From assembly GCA_017620155.1 (NCBI GenBank), contig JAFZQY010000104.1, positions 1-35,135 of the forward strand: a stretch of 35,135 nucleotides of DNA, written 5' to 3'. Shown here in pieces: positions 15,167 to 24,115 of the stretch. Origin of the DNA: Lachnospiraceae bacterium. Its GTDB lineage: Bacteria; Bacillota; Clostridia; Lachnospirales; Lachnospiraceae. The position numbers were made by a program, and so were the translations under genes. Each line of letters starts with the position of its first letter. Position 1 is the stretch's first letter. The notes below the pieces were generated by a model, which worked only from the letters and a program-made list of their open reading frames with translations, did not search any database and was not told where the DNA came from.

Positions 15167-15997
15167 TCACTGCCCCTTAAACAGATCTATGACCAGCTTG
15201 ACTTCGCCTATGCCCAGACCCAGTTCCTTGGCTATTGCCATATTGGACTTACCTGCCTTATGCAGTTCCAGAATACGGTCATTACTGTTTCGACTTCCGG
15301 GGGATCTGGGGCTGAATGAAATCTCGGGGCCGTCTGCCTCTATCTCATCATCATCGGAGTCATCGAAGTCCTCCCACTCATCCTCCATATAGTCTTCATT
15401 CGGATCCTCTTCCTCAGGTTCTTCCTCATTCAGAGGAACGGGGATCACGGGTTCGTTCTTTACTACGGGTACAGGCTTGGTCCTTGTACGCGATCTGCTC
15501 TGAGTCTCTGTCTTGACAGGCTGAACCGGTTCGGAAACCTCAACTTCGTTTTCTATCCTTGCAACGAGCGGAGCCAGATTCTCCTCTGCAGCCTTTACCT
15601 TTTCATCCACTTCCGTAGCGGTACGGGTTGCTTCGGCTACTGTCTCCTTGAGGTTCTCATGCTTATCATTGAGCATGTCATACAGGAATACGACCTCTTC
15701 ATGGCTCTTATTGATCTGATCCAGAACAGTATCCGAGTATTCGCTGACAGCCATCATCTTCTCGTTGCTGAGCCTGTCCATGCTCCTCTCGGTCTTCTCG
15801 ATGGCATACTGAACGGTCTCGTCAACGATGTCATCTATACGGCCTTTGACCGCATTGACCTCTTCAGATACCATCTCATGAACCTGGTCTCTGGAGAATG
15901 TCTCTATGGATTCGTCTTCGTCCTTACGGGCGGGGATCACATATCCCGCTATAAGGAGCGCTATTCCAAGCGCTCCGATAATAATCTCTAATATCAT
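15167..15997 (-). CDS. DUF6115 family membrane-anchored coiled-coil protein
   Basis: About 276 residues from the ATG at 15997, with AGGA six bases upstream; a TTG five codons earlier is possible. Order: one TM helix (ILEIIIGALGIALLIAGYVI), a long charged helical coiled-coil region (to about residue 165), a proline- and acidic-rich linker, and a small C-terminal helix-turn-helix-like domain (RILELHKAGKSNMAIAKELG, then LGIGEVKLVIDLF). The tail looks like the DUF6115 domain found beside fliA and fapA in Lachnospiraceae. The role is unknown. An inner-membrane protein with a cytoplasmic HTH could link motility to another process (inference). Confidence 0.65.
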   Translation of the reverse strand: MILEIIIGALGIALLIAGYVIPARKDEDESIETFSRDQVHEMVSEEVNAVKGRIDDIVDETVQYAIEKTERSMDRLSNEKMMAVSEYSDTVLDQINKSHEEVVFLYDMLNDKHENLKETVAEATRTATEVDEKVKAAEENLAPLVARIENEVEVSEPVQPVKTETQSRSRTRTKPVPVVKNEPVIPVPLNEEEPEEEDPNEDYMEDEWEDFDDSDDDEIEADGPEISFSPRSPGSRNSNDRILELHKAGKSNMAIAKELGLGIGEVKLVIDLFKGQ

Positions 15998-16008
15998 ATC
16001 CTGTCCTG

Positions 16009-16332
16009 TCAACCTGAAATATCTATGTGTTCTACAGCCTTAAGCAGAACCTTGCCGTCTCTGGCCCGCGCCTCTCTGGCTTCACGTCTGCGGGCACCGC
16101 CGTCCCCGGTATACTGATTACTGCCCTGATCGGACGCATCCTGCTCATTGCCGCTGCGGTTGCTCTGCTGAGTACCCGATACACGGCTGAACTGGCGTAC
16201 CTCCTCCGAATGCCTGGTAGTCTGGATATTGGCCTGGGCTACATCATCCCTTGAGTCTTCCTGATGCTTGACTGTTGAGTAATCCTGAGTACGGAGAATC
16301 TGCCCCTGCATCTCTATAGCACCTATTGCCAT
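16009..16332 (-). CDS. Conserved hypothetical hydrophilic protein of the motility operon
   Basis: This 107-residue protein has no membrane segment and no domain I can name. It starts MAIGAIEMQGQILRTQDYST and continues with many Gln, Ser, Arg and Asp residues. There is a basic stretch (GGARRREAREARARDGKVLL) near the C-terminus, ending KAVEHIDISG. The composition suggests a largely disordered protein with a short ordered end. The SD GGAGG supports the ATG. Its position between fapA and the DUF6115 gene is, as I recall, typical of Lachnospiraceae flagellar loci. Function unknown. Confidence 0.7.
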   Translation of the reverse strand: MAIGAIEMQGQILRTQDYSTVKHQEDSRDDVAQANIQTTRHSEEVRQFSRVSGTQQSNRSGNEQDASDQGSNQYTGDGGARRREAREARARDGKVLLKAVEHIDISG

Positions 16333-16360
16333 AGTCTTCCCTCCATATCACAGCCTGATT

Positions 16361-17953
16361 TTACTCGTATGCTGTCAGTTTAACATCTCCGCGTAGCTTA
16401 ACAAACTTGCAATACTTGGCCGGAGTCTTAACGGACATGGATACATCCGATATGCATACTCTTGCTCCGGGATAAACGGTTCCCTTAACTCTGACTTCTG
16501 CCGGTGTATCTACGTTATATACATTTTCGAGCTCGGCCAGCTTAACCATTACGGATGCCAGTTCTTCATCTGTTGTCTTCTGAACAGTCATCAACTGGGA
16601 TACATATTTCTTCTGCTCATCCGTCAGCGCTGCTCCTGCTCTGACCTTCATTGCCATATTGTTCAATACGGGCATGATCTGATCCAGAGTTTTCTGTTTC
16701 TCGGCTGCCTGATTCCTGAGATCAGCTATCTCTCTCTTGATCGCCGGAGAAAGTCCGACCTCGACTATCGTATCGTTAGCCATCTCTGATCCGAGATTCT
16801 TAACCTCTATCATACCTCCGGCAGTGGCATGTCCGCCTGACAGGACACCCTTTCGTCCGTCAACGATGATATCGCCTGTCGCAGATACGGTTGAATGCAT
16901 AATCGCTTCTGCCTGTATATATCCTCCGGCGGTAGCGTTCACGTTCTCCAGATACTTGGCTATGATATTACCGCCGGCCTTAAGTACGGCCTTGCCCATG
17001 CCGTTAACGCCTCGGGCAACTATGATATTGCCGCCGGCCTCAACATAAGCGCCTTCAATAACACCATTGACGGTCACATCGCCCTTGACCCTGACTTCAA
17101 AGTTAGTGTCTATGTTACCTGATATGACTACGCTGCCGTCAAAATCGATATTACCGGTGGATGTGCTCACCTCTTCAAAGGTAAGTGAATTATTAACAAA
17201 TACCTGATCTCCGACCAGAGTGACATTACCGTTAACTTCTGATATCAGTGAGGTTCCGTCATCGCTGACGTGCATATTTGCACCGTACTTGAACTTCACA
17301 TCCTTTGGATCTCTGGAGCGCACGATGGAGCCGTCCAGTGCGGTACCGTCGCTTCCCTTGGATGAAGGATGAAGTTTTGCGATCTCCTGTCCCTCAGCCA
17401 CAGCCTGAAGCACGTTCAGATGGAAGAAGTCCACACTTCCGTCCTCAAGCATCGTCGGACGGGTCTTCTTATCCGTATTGAAAAGATACTCTATATATCC
17501 GTCCTCGCTCTCGCCGGGAGCCTTTCCCTCTGCTATGAGTATATCCTCGCAGTATCTGGGGTTAGCTACTATATCGGCAATTACATCATCTTTAAGTCCG
17601 AACTTTACGCCTTTGGATGCCAGGTCATTTCTGATATCAGATTCATCCAGATTGGTTCCGCCGACTCCGGCGCTGAACAGTCTGATCACAGCCTGCATTT
17701 TGTCCGGAGATATCGTGATCTCGGAAGATTCTGATACAGGTGCCGAAGGTGTCATGTTCAGCGTTACGGTATTATCCTTTGTAACGGCCGCATCTATTGC
17801 CTTGCCGAGACTGCCGGGATCATACTGTATGCCCTTGCCTGTCAGATATGATATTACTTCGCCTGTTTTAACCGGAGTGCCGCCGTCTTTGGGTGCAAAG
17901 AGTTCCAGATTGGTAGAAGTGGCGGTAGAAGATATCCTAAAATACCCGTTCAT
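16361..17953 (-). CDS. FapA family protein (DUF342)
   Basis: This is a 530-residue protein of the FapA (flagellar assembly protein A, DUF342) family. The N-terminal half (to about 220) holds the mixed alpha/beta part with HPSSKGSDGTALDG, and the middle is a right-handed beta-helix of Gly/Asn-rich repeats (GNIDFDGSVVISGNIDTNFE, GDVTVNGVIEGAYVEAGGNI, and so on). The C-terminal part (about 405-490) is a coiled coil. In Vibrio, FapA affects the polar placement or activity of flagella; its exact role in Bacillota is not known to me. SD is GGGGG. It lies directly after fliA, 18 bases away. Confidence 0.85.
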   Translation of the reverse strand: MNGYFRISSTATSTNLELFAPKDGGTPVKTGEVISYLTGKGIQYDPGSLGKAIDAAVTKDNTVTLNMTPSAPVSESSEITISPDKMQAVIRLFSAGVGGTNLDESDIRNDLASKGVKFGLKDDVIADIVANPRYCEDILIAEGKAPGESEDGYIEYLFNTDKKTRPTMLEDGSVDFFHLNVLQAVAEGQEIAKLHPSSKGSDGTALDGSIVRSRDPKDVKFKYGANMHVSDDGTSLISEVNGNVTLVGDQVFVNNSLTFEEVSTSTGNIDFDGSVVISGNIDTNFEVRVKGDVTVNGVIEGAYVEAGGNIIVARGVNGMGKAVLKAGGNIIAKYLENVNATAGGYIQAEAIMHSTVSATGDIIVDGRKGVLSGGHATAGGMIEVKNLGSEMANDTIVEVGLSPAIKREIADLRNQAAEKQKTLDQIMPVLNNMAMKVRAGAALTDEQKKYVSQLMTVQKTTDEELASVMVKLAELENVYNVDTPAEVRVKGTVYPGARVCISDVSMSVKTPAKYCKFVKLRGDVKLTAYE

Positions 17954-17971
17954 TGTTAACCCCCAATGCTA

Positions 17972-18742
17972 TTATATGTTTTCCGTCAGAATGTTCATGT
18001 ATCTGCCCAGTTTCTTCTGAAGCTTCTGAAGAGCTTTACTGTGTAACTGGGATGCTCTTGATTCGGAAACATTCATGATGTCACTGATTTCCTTTTGGGT
18101 CAGATCTTCATAGTAGTATAGGAGTATGACCTGCTGTTCCTTCTCAGTAAGCGTCTGTAGAGCCTCTGCAAGCATCTGCTTGAGTTCTTCTTTTTCGATA
18201 GCCTCCTCGGGACCGTCGATATGGCTGTTGCCGTATCTGTCACTGGAAATGTCACTGCCGGACTCGGTAAACTCATCCAGAGAGATGACACCGGTCACCT
18301 TCATCTGGGACTGCCAGTCCGTATATTCGTCATCCGTGAGTCCGAGTTTCTCGGCTATCTGTTCATCGCTGGCTGTCTTGCCTGTAGCAAGCTCTATCTC
18401 ATGTATAGCCGCATCTATCTGCCTCTGACGCTGGCGGACAGTACGCGGTATCCAGTCCATCTTACGTATCTGATCGAGAATGGAACCTCTGATACGCAGC
18501 GATGCATAGGTCTCAAACTTGACATCCTTAAGCATGTCAAACTTGTCGATCGCATCAATCAGGCCGAAAATGCCATAACTGCACAGATCGTCATACTCCA
18601 CGTTGTATCCCAGATACATGGAGAGACGACCGGCGACCAGTTTAACTAACGGTGCATATTCCAGTATTAGCTTTTCTCTGATTTCAGGGGCTCCGGTACG
18701 TTTATAATCGTCCCACAACCTCTTGCGACCGTTTTCATCCAT
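17972..18742 (-). CDS. fliA: RNA polymerase sigma-28 factor FliA (SigD)
   Basis: This is a 256-residue sigma-70 family group 3 factor that directs transcription of late flagellar, motor and chemotaxis genes. Region 2 is clear (YAPLVKLVAGRLSMYLGYNV, EYDDLCSYGIFGLIDAIDKF, FETYASLRIRGSILDQIRKM). Region 3 contains WIPRTVRQRQRQIDAAIHE. Region 4 ends with the helix-turn-helix LTQKEISDIMNVSESRASQL. No anti-sigma FlgM is in the window. The gene overlaps the end of the 172-aa two-TM gene by eight bases, suggesting coupled translation. Confidence 0.93.
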   Translation of the reverse strand: MDENGRKRLWDDYKRTGAPEIREKLILEYAPLVKLVAGRLSMYLGYNVEYDDLCSYGIFGLIDAIDKFDMLKDVKFETYASLRIRGSILDQIRKMDWIPRTVRQRQRQIDAAIHEIELATGKTASDEQIAEKLGLTDDEYTDWQSQMKVTGVISLDEFTESGSDISSDRYGNSHIDGPEEAIEKEELKQMLAEALQTLTEKEQQVILLYYYEDLTQKEISDIMNVSESRASQLHSKALQKLQKKLGRYMNILTENI

Positions 18743-19253
18743 TCTCTTCGGCCTTTACGTCCTCTGAATTCGCCAAACCTCTGTTGATCACTTCTCCTTC
18801 ATCGGACACGTTTGTTTCGTTTTCTGCTGCAAAGCGCTCAAACATATATTGAATGAGGCTTCCAATCATCCATGATACAAGCAATATCACGAGGAGCCAT
18901 ATCAGCATACGTTTGTTTTCGAACTTCATCAAAAACATCGTAATACTTGCTATCGCTCCTACTACAAGCACGAAGCCGGGCGTGATCAGCCGGCGCTTTC
19001 TGCGTCTGCGATACAGTTCCTGCCTGCGCTTTTCTTCTTCTTTCTGCCTGCGTTTTTCCTCTTCAAGCTCGGCTATCCGCAGGAGTTTTTCTTCTTCACG
19101 TTCTTTGGCGGTCTTCGGTCTGGATACATCGACTTCTATATGAGTCTGACTGTTATCACGGTTAGCTTCCGCATTCTCTCCGGCGCGGTCACGATCATCC
19201 GCACGGCCTCCGGATTCACCCTGTATTCGGTCATCTCTGGTATCGTCAGCCAT
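18735..19253 (-). CDS. Two-TM protein with charged coiled coil, next to fliA (unknown)
   Basis: This 172-residue protein has no recognised family. Order: a hydrophilic, Asp/Arg/Glu-rich N-terminus; a charged helix rich in Glu, Lys and Arg (about 50-88, AKEREEEKLLRIAELEEEKR) likely forming a coiled coil; two TM helices (about 89-108 and 116-137) with a short basic loop; and an acidic tail. The Arg/Lys block right before TM1 places the N-terminus in the cytoplasm. SD is AGGTGG. It lies between cheD and fliA and overlaps fliA by eight bases, so it may be needed with sigma-28 or the motor, but this is a guess from position. Confidence 0.75.
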   Translation of the reverse strand: MADDTRDDRIQGESGGRADDRDRAGENAEANRDNSQTHIEVDVSRPKTAKEREEEKLLRIAELEEEKRRQKEEEKRRQELYRRRRKRRLITPGFVLVVGAIASITMFLMKFENKRMLIWLLVILLVSWMIGSLIQYMFERFAAENETNVSDEGEVINRGLANSEDVKAEENG

Positions 19254-19270
19254 CAGTCCACCTCAGATCA

Positions 19271-19762
19271 TCAGATCGTCTTATCCGGTTTACCTACGGA
19301 GCGGATAACAAAATCACCGGTCTCGGGATAAAAGATAACCGTACGACCGTAATTGAGTCCAGTATCCTCTGCAAGTATCGGAATGTGATGCTGTGCGAGT
19401 TTCTTTTTGACCGCCTCGACATTACGGTCACCGACACGCATCATCTTGTCATTAGTGGTATGTGCAAACATCTGGGCTCCGCCTGCGATCTTCGCAACAA
19501 GCTTAGCCTTATTACATCCCTTTCCGACCATGCGTTTTATAAGCTCATCGACTCCGGTGTCTGCGAACTTGGGAATGTTAACCGGTCCGTTTGAGTTTAT
19601 AGCGGTTGAATCCGGTAGCATCACATGTGCCAACCCTCCCCAGGGTTTTCCCGGTTCTCTTAAGGCTACTCCCACACACGATCCAAGCCCCAGCGTCGTG
19701 ATACCGTCAGGTGCCTGGCAGAGGTTGAGATCAGCCATACCTACTTTAACTATTTCAGCCAT
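19271..19762 (-). CDS. cheD: Chemoreceptor glutamine deamidase CheD
   Basis: This 163-residue CheD deamidates glutamines on methyl-accepting chemotaxis proteins and, in Bacillus, stimulates CheC phosphatase. The catalytic pair is visible: Cys29 in LGLGSCVGVAL and His46 in GGLAHVMLP. The central helix block KLVAKIAGGAQMF and the closing GRTVIFYPETGDFVIRSV are normal. SD is GGAG. It follows cheC after 22 bases; this adjacent order matches their partnership. All family features are intact. Confidence 0.93.
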   Translation of the reverse strand: MAEIVKVGMADLNLCQAPDGITTLGLGSCVGVALREPGKPWGGLAHVMLPDSTAINSNGPVNIPKFADTGVDELIKRMVGKGCNKAKLVAKIAGGAQMFAHTTNDKMMRVGDRNVEAVKKKLAQHHIPILAEDTGLNYGRTVIFYPETGDFVIRSVGKPDKTI

Positions 19763-19784
19763 TACATCAACTCCAAGTAATCAA

Positions 19785-20417
19785 TTACAAAGAGGATATT
19801 CCAAGTGCCTTCAGGATTGTTCCGTATGACTCAACATCGGGAAGCAGAATGAAAAATCCGTCTAATTCAACTTCATCAAAGAAATTATTCTTAATAAGCA
19901 ATATCTGATCGCCCTGGATACCGAACTGGATAGCAGGCACGCTTAAGATAGCACCGGCCATATCTACCGTCAGATCGGGTGTCGAGGGATAAATGCACAG
20001 ATTGGTAAGTCCGGAAAGCGCATTCAGATACGCACCGGTGATGATGTTACCAACCTCTCGCAGCGCAGAAAGCTCCATCTCGTTGAAGTCTTCGCCCGGC
20101 TGGGAAGCTCCCATACCCATCATAAGCTTATTGGTCAGATGACGGGCGCCTTCCTTCTCGATCATGAACATGATACTTCCGGTGATGTCACCCTCCACGC
20201 CGAGCAGAATGCCGACCATGATCAGTTCTTCACCGCCCACGATCTCTCCGACATCCTTAAACTCCAGAAGTGAAACCTGGGGAACCGACATGTCGACCTT
20301 GGTTCCGAGCATCTGTGCAAGTGCCGTAGTCGCATTACCGGCCCCAATATTGCCTATTTCTTTTAAAACGTCAAAATACATGGAATTGACGTCGTTCAAA
20401 GACATAGTATCAGCCAT
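19785..20417 (-). CDS. cheC: CheY-P phosphatase CheC
   Basis: This 210-residue CheC removes phosphate from CheY-P. Both active sites of the CheC type are intact. The first is D16-x3-E20-x2-N23, then 22 residues to Pro (DVLKEIGN...VP). The second is S-x3-E-x2-N in LSALREVGNIITGAY, again with 22 residues to Pro. Most CheC proteins use both. The C-terminal half carries the segment that binds CheD in related proteins. SD is AAAGGAG. It sits between cheW and cheD. Confidence 0.93.
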   Translation of the reverse strand: MADTMSLNDVNSMYFDVLKEIGNIGAGNATTALAQMLGTKVDMSVPQVSLLEFKDVGEIVGGEELIMVGILLGVEGDITGSIMFMIEKEGARHLTNKLMMGMGASQPGEDFNEMELSALREVGNIITGAYLNALSGLTNLCIYPSTPDLTVDMAGAILSVPAIQFGIQGDQILLIKNNFFDEVELDGFFILLPDVESYGTILKALGISSL

Positions 20418-20429
20418 TTAGTCTCTCCT

Positions 20430-20876
20430 TTAAATCTGCTCGTTGATCAGAGCGTTAAGATCAAGTATGGAGATCAGTCCGTCATTAGACTTACCGACGC
20501 CCTGTACAAAAGCTCCGTCCTGCTTCTGATCAGCTACCTTCTCTATGGATTCCGTATCGAGAGTAACTACCTCGTTAACTGCATCTACGATGAATCCGAT
20601 ATAACCCTGCTGCTCGAATTTCAGGATAATGATCCTGGTGGCACTGGTCTCCACATCGGGTTCGAGTCCCATCTTGATACGGGTACTCATAACGGGTACC
20701 ACTTCACCACGCAGATTGATAACGCCCTTGATATACGGAGCAACCTCGGGAACTCTGGTCATCCTCTGCATACGAACGATATTATCAACATAACTGATGT
20801 TTATGCCAAATCGTTCCTCACCCAGTTTGACAACGATATACTGGATACTGGTTCTTACGGTTGACAGTTCATCCAT
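20430..20876 (-). CDS. cheW: Chemotaxis coupling protein CheW
   Basis: This is a 148-residue single CheW domain that links receptors to CheA. It has the opening QYIVVKLGEERFGINISYVD, the conserved VPEVAPYIKGVINLRGEVVP block (about 37-56) and a late FIVDAVNEVVTLD strand pair. No response-regulator domain is fused, so it is CheW and not CheV. SD is AGGAGG. It lies 19 bases after cheA. Confidence 0.95.
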   Translation of the reverse strand: MDELSTVRTSIQYIVVKLGEERFGINISYVDNIVRMQRMTRVPEVAPYIKGVINLRGEVVPVMSTRIKMGLEPDVETSATRIIILKFEQQGYIGFIVDAVNEVVTLDTESIEKVADQKQDGAFVQGVGKSNDGLISILDLNALINEQI

Positions 20877-20895
20877 TATTGTATCCTCCTATCTA

Positions 20896-23019
20896 TCAGA
20901 TCAGTACATTTGCATCAAGGATCAGAGCGACTTCGCCGTCACCGAGAATCGTTGCACCGCTTATAACCTTGCATCTGTTGATATACTTGCCGAGTGACTT
21001 GATAACCACTTCCTGCTGGCCTATGAGTTGATCAACTACAAGACCTGCAAGCTTATCACCCTTCTTGACAATGACTACGATGATATGCTCGGGATCTTCC
21101 TCATCAAGACGAGGAGCATCGAGAACTTCATGCAGATCGATCAGAGGGATAACAGTGCCTCTCAAGTGGATAACTTCCTTATTCTCAACAAGCTTGATGC
21201 TGCTTCTGGAGATATTCTCTATGGTCTGGATGGATCCGAGTGATATAGCATACTTCTCACCACCGACAGTAACCATGAGAGCCTGAATGATAGCCAGAGT
21301 CAGAGGAAGTCTGATCGTCCATGTGGAACCTTCGCCCAGTCTGCTCTTAACTTCAACTTCACCGCTTAAGGATTCGATCTTGGACTTAACAACATCCAGA
21401 CCTACGCCTCGGCCGGATACATCGGATACAACCTTGGCAGTAGAGAATCCGGCGTTGAACAGAAGATCGATGATCTCCTTCTCGCTCATGTTATCACCCT
21501 GCTCGGGAGTGATAACGCCTCTCTCTATGGCTTTAGCCTTAACAGCCTCGGTATCGATACCGTTACCGTCATCTCTTACCTCAATGATAACGTTGTTTCC
21601 TTCCTGATAAGCATCAAGGAATATGGAACCAACCTCAGGCTTACCTCTCTCCTTACGTATCTCGGCTGACTCAAGACCATGATCGGCCGAATTACGGAGC
21701 AGGTGCATCAGAGGATCACCAATCTCATCCACAACGGTACGATCCAGCTCGGTATCCTCACCGGACATGTACAGTTCCATCTTCTTACCAAGCTTCTTGG
21801 ACAGATCTCTGATCATACGAGGGAACTTGGATACAACGCTCTCGATAGGAACCATTCGAACCTTCATAACCGACTCATGAAGGCTGGTAGTTACTGATTC
21901 AAGATACTCAACCTGATCGGTGATGGCGGAATTGATACGATCCTCGGTACTTCCGCTTGCAGCTACCAGTGAGTTCTTTGCGATGATCAGCTCGCTGACA
22001 AGATTCATCAGGACATCGAGTTTCTCGATATCCACACGAACAGTCCTGTTAACAACAGGCTTGCCGACGGGCTTCTTGTCTGCCTTGGCAGGTGCTGCTC
22101 CGGCAGGTGCGGGTGCATTGCTCTTGGCAGGAGCTTCTGTATGCTCCTCAGCCTTATCAGCAGCTGCCTCTGCCTCTGCAGGTGCAGTCTCATCTTCCTC
22201 ATCGGACTCTATCTCTGTGCTGTCCAGATCGAGCACGCCGCCGGTAACCGACTCTATCTCGGATACTGCGGAAGCTGCGCTGATGATCTGATCCAGCGGC
22301 TTGTCTGAAATAGTAATGAGAGAGAATTCAAAATCAAACTTCTCATCCTCAATATCCTGGGTGGAAGGATCGGATATGATGACTTCGCCCAGTTCCTCAA
22401 CTGCCTTGAATACAAGGAATGCTCTTGCTGCCTTCAGTATGCATGACTCCTGAACCTTCACGGTCAGACCGTAAGGAGTCTTGCCCTGCTTAAGAGCCTC
22501 ACCGAGGACAGTAGTCTCACTGTCACCCAGCTTGATATGCTTCCAGGATTCATCGCCTGATGCTGCAGCTGCCTCGGGAGCCTTCTTCTCTTCTTCGGCT
22601 TTCTTCTCTTTGGGAGCATCGCCGGATCCGCCCGATCCGCCGTTTAAGATATCGTTCAGCGCTTTGATCAGGTTCTCATTGGTCTCTGAACCCTCATCAG
22701 AGCTCTCGCGGATATTGTTCGTATATGCTTCCAGAGCATCCAGGCACTGGAAAAGAACATCTATCATGTCGGACTTGATCTTGATATTACCGTTTCTCAC
22801 TTCGGAGAACACATTCTCCATATCGTGTGTCAGGTTCTGCATGTTCTTGTAACCCATGGTACCTGCCATACCCTTAAGCGAATGTGCGGCACGGAATATC
22901 TCGTTGATAGTGTCCTCGTTCTCCGGCTCCTGCTCTAGGATCATGATCTGATCGCTCAAGCTCTGGAGATGTTCGCCGGCCTCATCCAGAAAAATGTCCA
23001 AATATTGACTTACATCCAT
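20896..23019 (-). CDS. cheA: Chemotaxis histidine kinase CheA
   Basis: CheA is the receptor-controlled kinase that phosphorylates CheY and CheB. The 707-residue protein has an HPt domain with the acceptor His46 in IFRAAHSLKGMAGTMG. A linker rich in Ala, Pro and Glu flanks a P2 domain (about 160-265), then come the dimer helices (about 325-395) starting TVRVDIEKLDVLMNLVSELI. The ATPase domain shows the N box (HLLRNSADHG), G1 (RDDGNGID) and G2 (GRGVGLDVV). A C-terminal CheW-like domain runs from about 565. All catalytic parts look intact. It is in the middle of the che block, after cheB and before cheW. Confidence 0.96.
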   Translation of the reverse strand: MDVSQYLDIFLDEAGEHLQSLSDQIMILEQEPENEDTINEIFRAAHSLKGMAGTMGYKNMQNLTHDMENVFSEVRNGNIKIKSDMIDVLFQCLDALEAYTNNIRESSDEGSETNENLIKALNDILNGGSGGSGDAPKEKKAEEEKKAPEAAAASGDESWKHIKLGDSETTVLGEALKQGKTPYGLTVKVQESCILKAARAFLVFKAVEELGEVIISDPSTQDIEDEKFDFEFSLITISDKPLDQIISAASAVSEIESVTGGVLDLDSTEIESDEEDETAPAEAEAAADKAEEHTEAPAKSNAPAPAGAAPAKADKKPVGKPVVNRTVRVDIEKLDVLMNLVSELIIAKNSLVAASGSTEDRINSAITDQVEYLESVTTSLHESVMKVRMVPIESVVSKFPRMIRDLSKKLGKKMELYMSGEDTELDRTVVDEIGDPLMHLLRNSADHGLESAEIRKERGKPEVGSIFLDAYQEGNNVIIEVRDDGNGIDTEAVKAKAIERGVITPEQGDNMSEKEIIDLLFNAGFSTAKVVSDVSGRGVGLDVVKSKIESLSGEVEVKSRLGEGSTWTIRLPLTLAIIQALMVTVGGEKYAISLGSIQTIENISRSSIKLVENKEVIHLRGTVIPLIDLHEVLDAPRLDEEDPEHIIVVIVKKGDKLAGLVVDQLIGQQEVVIKSLGKYINRCKVISGATILGDGEVALILDANVLI

Positions 23020-23043
23020 TTGGTTCCACCATTCCTTTCTTTA

Positions 23044-24114
23044 TTATCGTACGCCCACGTTCATAACGATTTCCTGCGCTATCTGATCGAGAGGTACCTG
23101 CTGGTCCGAGAGTCCCTGCTTAACCGCTGCCTTCGGCATGCCGTATACTGCGCAGGTGTTCTCAGTCTGTGTTATGACATGTACCTTTTTCTTCTCTTTC
23201 AGATGAACAATACCTTCTGTTCCGTCTGCTCCCATGCCTGTCATGACTACACATACGATCTCATTTACCTTGGACGATGCCAATGATTCATACATATAGT
23301 TGGCACAGGGCTTAACTCCCTCTCTGGTAGGTTCATCGGTGTAATGAATGGAATACTTGCTTGCCATCGTCAGGATGTTCATGTGCTTTCCTCCCTGCGA
23401 GATATACACATGCCCCGGCTCCAGCACGTCCCCTTCTTTGGCTTCGGTAACAGTCACCTCACTGAGTGAATTCAGACGATCCGCCAGTGAAGCGGTGAAC
23501 CCGACCGGCATATGCTGTACGAGAACTACGGGAGCTGCAAGATTACCCGGCAGATTCGGTATCACGGACTGCAGTGCCTTGGGGCCTCCTGTTGAAGAAG
23601 CTATCGCCACTATCTTCTGGCTGGAGGCTACTACGGTCTTTTTGCTCACAAGTTCAACGACTTTACGTGTAGTCTTGATGGAGTCCATCGTGATGGCCGG
23701 TCCGAATGAAGGGATCCTGGACATGCACACACTCTCGAGAGTTCTGAGCATACGCTTCTGGAAATCAGCTTCCTTACAGTCAAATGCGTTGCTCGGCTTA
23801 TGTATGAAGTCCAGTGCTCCCAGATCCAGTGCATCAAGAGTGACCTTTGCGCCTTCCATGGTATCTGTAGACGCCATCATGACCCTGACGTTGATCTTAT
23901 TCTTGTGAAGCTCTTTCAGAAGGGTGATTCCATCCATCTGCGGCATATTGACGTCAAGGACCACTGCATCGTATGTATTCTTCTGCAGTTTCTCAAGAGC
24001 CTCTACGCCGTTGTTTGCCCGATCTTCTACATGAAATTTGGGATCTGAATCAATTATATCACCAAGCACCCTTCTCATGAGTGCAGAGTCATCTACGAGT
24101 AATATTTTTTTCAT
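23044..24114 (-). CDS. cheB: Chemotaxis methylesterase/deamidase CheB
   Basis: CheB removes methyl groups from chemoreceptors when phosphorylated by CheA. This 356-residue protein has an N-terminal receiver with Asp8, Asp9 and the phosphoacceptor Asp54 (VVLDVNMPQMDG). The C-terminal esterase has the triad Ser174 (IASSTGGPKAL), His201 (VQHMPVGF) and Asp297 (MTGMGADG). It starts one base after the PilZ gene stop. No partner methyltransferase cheR is in the window, so it is presumably elsewhere on the chromosome. Confidence 0.95.
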   Translation of the reverse strand: MKKILLVDDSALMRRVLGDIIDSDPKFHVEDRANNGVEALEKLQKNTYDAVVLDVNMPQMDGITLLKELHKNKINVRVMMASTDTMEGAKVTLDALDLGALDFIHKPSNAFDCKEADFQKRMLRTLESVCMSRIPSFGPAITMDSIKTTRKVVELVSKKTVVASSQKIVAIASSTGGPKALQSVIPNLPGNLAAPVVLVQHMPVGFTASLADRLNSLSEVTVTEAKEGDVLEPGHVYISQGGKHMNILTMASKYSIHYTDEPTREGVKPCANYMYESLASSKVNEIVCVVMTGMGADGTEGIVHLKEKKKVHVITQTENTCAVYGMPKAAVKQGLSDQQVPLDQIAQEIVMNVGVR

Positions 24115-24115
24115 G

